A DNA stretch of 22,684 bases from Conidiobolus incongruus B7586 (taxonomy: Eukaryota > Entomophthoromycota > Entomophthoromycetes > Entomophthorales > Conidiobolaceae): contig JNEM01006235.1 in the NCBI GenBank assembly GCA_000697335.1, positions 1 to 22,684 of the forward strand, given 5' to 3'. The notes beneath the pieces are model-generated. The model did no database searches. It had not been told where the DNA came from and saw only the letters and a list, made by a program, of their open reading frames with translations. Shown here in pieces: positions 21,710-22,684 of the stretch (position 1 is the stretch's first letter; each line of letters starts with the position of its first letter). Made by a program: the position numbers and the translations under genes.

Positions 21710-22290
21710 TATGCAAATTAAACTACGGGAATTTATTTATATATTAATTTTCCACTTATACAGCCATTATAGAGATGATAATTTATAAAGTTACAAGATT
21801 AATTTATTAAGTATATACCCTCAAATAAATATACATTGACTTAGATCTATATACTAAACTAAAAATCAGCAAAAAAAGACCAATTTTTTCAAAACTGTTA
21901 AAAATTTGGATGAGATTTGAAATATATTTATAATTTGATCAATAATTATTCAAATTTATAATAAATAACAGATGAAGATCTTTAAATTGATGAGCATATT
22001 TTGCTAATGAGAATAAATTAAGCTAATTTTACTATAATTAAACAGTAACGATTCATTATAGTTAAAATATACTTTAAGATCGTTTAATTATCAGATTGAT
22101 CAACTTAAAATAATCAATTGTATATATTTAGTATAATTATCTTATTTTTTTGATTGGATTATGCAAGGGAAATAAATTCAAGCCAATCTGTAATTATTGG
22201 TTTATGAATCAATCTAAAAATTGATATAAAATACTCAAGTCACTATATGATTCTTTTATTCACAGTTCATTGAACTCAATATTAAATAAA
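21710..22290. other. AT-rich upstream region of SOD copy 2
   Basis: No coding frame or RNA gene is visible. The last ~54 bp before the ATG match the SOD copy 1 upstream flank with four differences. Further upstream the two flanks are unrelated except for the TATA-like string. Confidence 0.7.
22222..22233 (+). promoter_or_regulatory. TATA-like element of SOD copy 2
   Basis: GATATAAAATAC lies about 58-69 nt before the ATG at 22291, matching the position of TATAAATATAAATA upstream of copy 1. The downstream AAGTCA...TTCTTTTATTCAC block is also shared by the two promoters. Confidence 0.4.
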
Positions 22291-22684
22291 ATGAGTTTAT
22301 TTCATTATTTTACAATAGCTACATTATTGCTATCAGGTGGTAGTTTCGCGGATGACAATAGCAAAAACATGGCAATTGCCAAACTTGACGGCAATGGATT
22401 CGTTGGTACTTTCGAATTTAAAAATCTCGCAACCAATAACGAGGGAACTGGTCCTATGTCTATCAAACTCTTTATGACAAGTGTTCCCACGATTCCAAAT
22501 CAAACTCCATACCCATGGCATATTCATGTCAAACCCGTAAACAGTACTGGAAGCTGTATGTCAACTGGTTACCATTTGGATCCTCTTAACCTCAATCCTG
22601 ATGGCAAAAATCCTAACTATAAGTGTGATCCAAACAATGTAACAACTTGTGAGGCAGGTGACTTGTCCGGTAAATACGGTCCTT
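22291..22684 (+). CDS. Secreted copper-only superoxide dismutase-like protein, copy 2 (partial, right edge)
   Basis: The first 131 codons of a second gene encode the same enzyme as 16674-17273. All 394 bases are identical to copy 1, including synonymous sites. The visible part contains the signal peptide, His77, His79, His95, and the Glu121-x-x-Asp124 pair of the zinc-less site. The fourth copper ligand (His163), the active-site Arg and the C-terminus lie past the window edge. The copy is transcribed away from copy 1, with about 5 kb between the two start codons. The short shared promoter suggests similar expression, but the rest of the upstream DNA differs, so the two copies may be regulated differently. 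Confidence 0.92.
   Translation, partial: MSLFHYFTIATLLLSGGSFADDNSKNMAIAKLDGNGFVGTFEFKNLATNNEGTGPMSIKLFMTSVPTIPNQTPYPWHIHVKPVNSTGSCMSTGYHLDPLNLNPDGKNPNYKCDPNNVTTCEAGDLSGKYGP

Noticed and set aside
16674-22684. Inverted SOD copies as a fold-back assembly artefact
   Set aside because: The upstream flanks differ within 54 bp of the ATG and the nearby R repeat is direct, not inverted. A false fold-back would mirror everything.

Overview
The window looks like nuclear DNA of an AT-rich, early-diverging filamentous fungus. I infer this from a Bem3-type PX-PH-RhoGAP protein, a secreted copper-only superoxide dismutase of the fungal type, three GT-AG introns of only 58 to 61 nt, and gene-poor spacers that fall to roughly 10% GC. 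An Entomophthorales/Conidiobolus-like source is a guess. The species cannot be read from the sequence.

Layout. 1-3440 (minus) is a gene for a secreted, cysteine-rich protein made almost wholly of a 76-residue (228-bp) tandem repeat. Thirteen units lie in the window and the array runs off the left edge. Three small deletions disturb its frame, so the intact frame stops at 1581. 3441-7499 is a 4-kb AT-rich spacer whose last 1.4 kb is extremely AT-rich. 7500-11572 (minus) is a two-exon Rho/Cdc42 GTPase-activating protein of 1337 aa. 13255-14168 (+) is a three-exon gene, assembled here, for a 264-aa protein with an HExxH zinc-protease motif and an apparent mitochondrial presequence. 16674-17273 (minus) and 22291-22684 (+, cut by the right edge) are two divergent copies of a Cu-only superoxide dismutase gene. 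They are identical over all 394 comparable bases. A separate 0.42-kb repeat lies beside each copy (16185-16605 and 21284-21709). It is in direct orientation although the SOD genes are inverted, and its core is also identical over 327 bp. The repeat holds a 49-codon frame followed by AATAAA and looks like the 3' end of a gene. The spacer between the SOD copies contains a second extremely AT-rich block, an (AT)13 tract and one isolated GC-rich island.

The genes form no operon. Two of the three gene types encode secreted proteins (repeat protein, Cu-only SOD), which would act at the cell surface or outside the cell. The RhoGAP acts in polarised growth, and the HExxH protein probably acts in mitochondria. 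The best candidates for something undescribed are the mitochondrial HExxH protein, the hierarchical Cys-repeat protein, and the duplicated 49-codon element that moved independently of the SOD copies.
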